Origin: Schistosoma haematobium
Taxonomy: Eukaryota > Platyhelminthes > Trematoda > Strigeidida > Schistosomatidae
Length of the DNA stretch: 64,000 nucleotides
NCBI RefSeq assembly: GCF_000699445.3
Contig: NC_067200.1
Location: 15,692,510-15,756,509 of the forward strand
Direction of reading: 5' to 3'
The notes beneath the pieces were generated by a model that saw only the letters and a list, made by a program, of their open reading frames with translations, had not been told where the DNA came from and did not search any database. The position numbers and the translations under genes were made by a program. This document shows positions 61,487 through 64,000 of the stretch, one piece after another; position 1 is the stretch's first letter; each line of letters starts with the position of its first letter.

Positions 61487-61717
61487 TTAGTGGCGCATAT
61501 CAAAAACATACTGAGCATTAATACGCTTTCTATAAGATTGGTAAACAAAGTGCATAATATTGAATGCTGCTGTCCCAGATATCAAAAGTGGTCGTACTGT
61601 TTCAAACTCCACCTCTGTTAACCTGCGCATCCAAGAAGTAGTTTGGTAGCTTAAGGAATTGCACTCGTAACCTTCAATAAACTTACAAAAGATGAAGGAA
61701 GGACATCGAGTGTTCAC
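61487..61717 (-). pseudogene. Possible Mutator-like (MULE) transposase relic
   Basis: The minus frame holds TSWMRRLTEVEFETVRPLL, ISGTAAFNIMHFVYQSY and RINAQYVFDMRH. The pattern (acidic helix, LL.SG, I..V...Y.K.I, then D.RH) resembles the helical block before the catalytic core of MULE/ZSWIM-type transposases. No catalytic core is seen nearby. Schistosome MULEs (Curupira) are known, but this assignment is by eye. It is not part of the RAPGEF RasGEF-N region. Confidence 0.3.
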
Positions 61718-62633
61718 GGAAGTCCTTTATGATAAATTATAATAGCACTAATCAAATTACCTCTCTCGTCTACTCGGCTGTGAGGAACCGCTAGATGTTC
61801 TACGGCCATTTCTCCAACATACGAATCTAATATACGGCTTCCGATCTCTATGAAAATGAGAATCTCTCACAACATAATGGCATTACGTAGCTTTTTCATA
61901 AGTTTAAATGGCGCTCTTCAACGCTTCAAGAGATTGGAACACTACGAGATAGAATGTGCTCAAAAATAGGTTGTCGGTTTCTGTGATAACGTGATGAACG
62001 ACGGAGCTCGTACTTTGCATGTTACTACCGTCCATAATTGTAAGAAAATGTGCTCTGTCGTCAAGTCCTCATATTTTATATCGATTTTAAGAAATAAACA
62101 ACCAACTATAACGAACTTAAAACTGGCTATTTTTGATTGGACGAAACAGAATGAAAATTATTGGGAGATGGGGACGAAAAACAATGTTCATTCGAAATTG
62201 TTATAAAAAAAAACTAACAAGTGAAACTGATGTTTTCTTATAAGCTAGTATTAACTACCCAAAAGTTATCTATGCAAATCTAAACCAACACGAAGTGATA
62301 CATGATAGTATTTTACAAAAAACCTACATAACTTATTCGATGTGACAATGATTACTGTAATTCTGATTGCTAATTTCATATAATTATCTGTTATATTTGT
62401 GACCGCCGATTAAAGAGCAGTGACTTATCGATCGGATCAGTGAAGCGCAAACCCGTATGAGCAGCCTAGAATTCTGACTGGCCCTGCTTTCCGCCTAGCC
62501 CAGCCAGTCAAGCCCAGAACACAAGTCCCAGCCTTTGCGATATGAATCATTTATTTCAAACATACTCAGTTTATAAATCAACCAGACAGACCACATCGTA
62601 CCACAAAATAGAAAAAATAACATTTGTACAATA

Positions 62634-62733
62634 TTTGGCCAACAGGAAAATGACACGTGAAATAAATATTGACCAGTAGGGAAACGACACGTGAAATAAA
62701 AATTGACCAATAGGAAAATGACACCATTTCACG
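62634..62733 (+). repeat. Three tandem ~34-bp units
   Basis: Units start TTGGCCAACAGGAAAATGAC, TTGACCAGTAGGGAAACGAC and TTGACCAATAGGAAAATGAC; the first two share ACACGTGAAATAAA, the third is cut short. It may belong to an LTR-like piece starting TGTGACCGCCGATT near 62398. Confidence 0.8.
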
Positions 62734-64000
62734 TTCAAGGATAGCATTAAGCTTAACAGGATAATTTTTAGGATATTTTTCTGAATATCCCAACATTATC
62801 ATACTTCAATGTGATATTTTCTCTAACAAATATGAATCGTACAAAATTAAGCAAAAATATAAAACAGCTCAGGTTGACACAGTTCATATTAGCACAACAA
62901 GACGAAGTCAATAGGAAGGCAAATGTGAACAAATAAAAGTACTAAGTCTAACACTTGCAATGAAATAAAGAATGGACAAATCTGTATTACTGCAACGTAT
63001 TTTTAACCACATTATTTAAAGTTCCTAAGCTCATACATTTCAACCTATAAGTCCGAAACATCCTATGTGAATGAGACCAATATTCAATAACATGAAATGA
63101 TGCTGTCTTGATCACATACCTCTTCTCTCTCATAATCTCTATATCCAATCACTAAAGTTGAAACGAATTGATTTAGAATTTAATTGTTTAACAAAAGTGA
63201 TTACATTGCTAAACAGCAATCAGATCTAATCTGTGTACATCAAGACGACTACTAGTTTATTTTTGTAATGATTTTATTCTGTTTTAAGTATTTCATGCAC
63301 ATTACGTATGGTAAAGATGTATATCAAAATAGTTCTGCATACAAGTAATGGATCATCATGCAAATTTACATGAATTACGTGAATTCTCTTCTCTAATATG
63401 AACATTAGTCGGGTATCTCAACGCACATTATGTAGATAATTAAAGGTGAAGAATTTATTTAATCATTAATGATTAATCAAAATAGTTTGATACTTCAATA
63501 CTATAAAAAATGATGGGTAAATGTGTAGTGTCAGTCATTATTTTAAGCCCATAATATACCTTATTCTAGTTTATGGACAAACCAATCTACTCATTCTACT
63601 TGAGTCATATTTTGACCTTGTCAATTATTCGCTTATCAGTCTTGACTGTTTTTATATGACCGTATATGTGTGTACACTTCATATCCCATGTCTCATCACA
63701 TGTCTGTAGTTCATCTTGTCTGCCTATAAATATTGCGTAACGCCTGGCTAAAAATGAGTTGGCTCACCAGCCATCTCCACTGCGCGCCATTTCGCTTTGT
63801 TCTATCGTATTCACTTTACATACAAAATATATGTATTCAAATGACATTCTCGTTAATTGACTTATCTAAATTCCGTTATTGACTAACGTGATTTAAGTCG
63901 ATAGATGTATACGGGAATAGGTGATAACGAACATTCGTACGATCTAAATGTAGTCGGATCCACGGGCCACTAAAAATGTACTAAATACATAGTTTGGAAG

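Larger units (their letters stand above)
61326..64000 (-). other. RAPGEF intron, upstream side, incomplete
   Basis: No RasGEF-N exon could be found here on the minus strand. It contains a possible transposase relic (61487-61717) and a short tandem repeat (62634-62733). 62820-64000 is A+T-rich with nothing nameable. Confidence 0.7.

Noticed and set aside
61991..62206. 71-codon plus-strand frame in the upstream intron
   Set aside because: No domain, no splice or promoter context; length is within chance for this composition.

Overview
The window looks like an A+T-rich trematode genome, most probably an African Schistosoma. Two things point there. The interspersed repeats resemble schistosome families: SR2-like and Perere-3/SR3-like RTE-clade retrotransposons, an SR1-like CR1 element, a Penelope-like fragment, and a short tRNA-headed repeat carrying a hammerhead-ribozyme module like the Smα family. 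The host gene also has very long, repeat-filled introns and Asn/Ser/His-rich protein loops. Family names are from memory of these families; no database was searched.

One host gene runs through almost the whole window on the minus strand. Twelve exons (61325 down to 1526, about 4.3 kb of coding sequence in 59.8 kb) can be chained with every intron phase consistent. They encode the PDZ, Ras-associating, RasGEF (CDC25) and C-terminal regions of a Rap guanine-nucleotide exchange factor of the RAPGEF2/RAPGEF6 (PDZ-GEF) family. The N-terminal part (cyclic-nucleotide-binding-like and RasGEF-N regions) should lie to the right of 64000. The last exon seen (1526-2421) either ends two codons into the following sequence or, more likely, splices on to an exon left of the window.

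Layout, left to right: 1-1407 RTE fragment; 1526-2421 and 5932-6366 C-terminal exons, with a nested SR2-like insertion between them; 7260-10024 an SR2-like 3' half, an inverted pair of hammerhead repeats and a short retroposed copy; 10233-10650 exon with a 17-Asn run; 11258-13892 internally deleted SR2-like element with a 14-bp target-site duplication; 15880-16068 exon; 16.6-25.7 kb LTR-like pieces, old repeats and a rootletin-like processed pseudogene; 26011-26154 exon; 27174-31094 nearly intact SR2-like element inserted in an older coding-like fragment, followed by a Perere-3-like element to 33972; 35274-35573 exon; 36311-38436 second internally deleted SR2-like element; 39530-39712 exon; 41.1-46.5 kb hammerhead relic and nested or deleted RTE elements; 46705-47229 and 47983-48286 exons; 50.1-56.7 kb RTE, CR1, Penelope and old RTE fragments; 57131-57329, 59062-59530 and 61072-61325 exons; 61.4-64 kb intron with a possible transposase relic and a tandem repeat.

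The host exons form one signalling protein. Everything else is mobile or decayed mobile DNA inside its introns. The most unusual signals are the repeated internal deletions in 5'- and 3'-complete RTE copies, the hammerhead-bearing repeats (two head-to-head pairs), a possible HDV-like fold at the 5' terminus of SR2-like elements, and a long insertion inside the PDZ domain.
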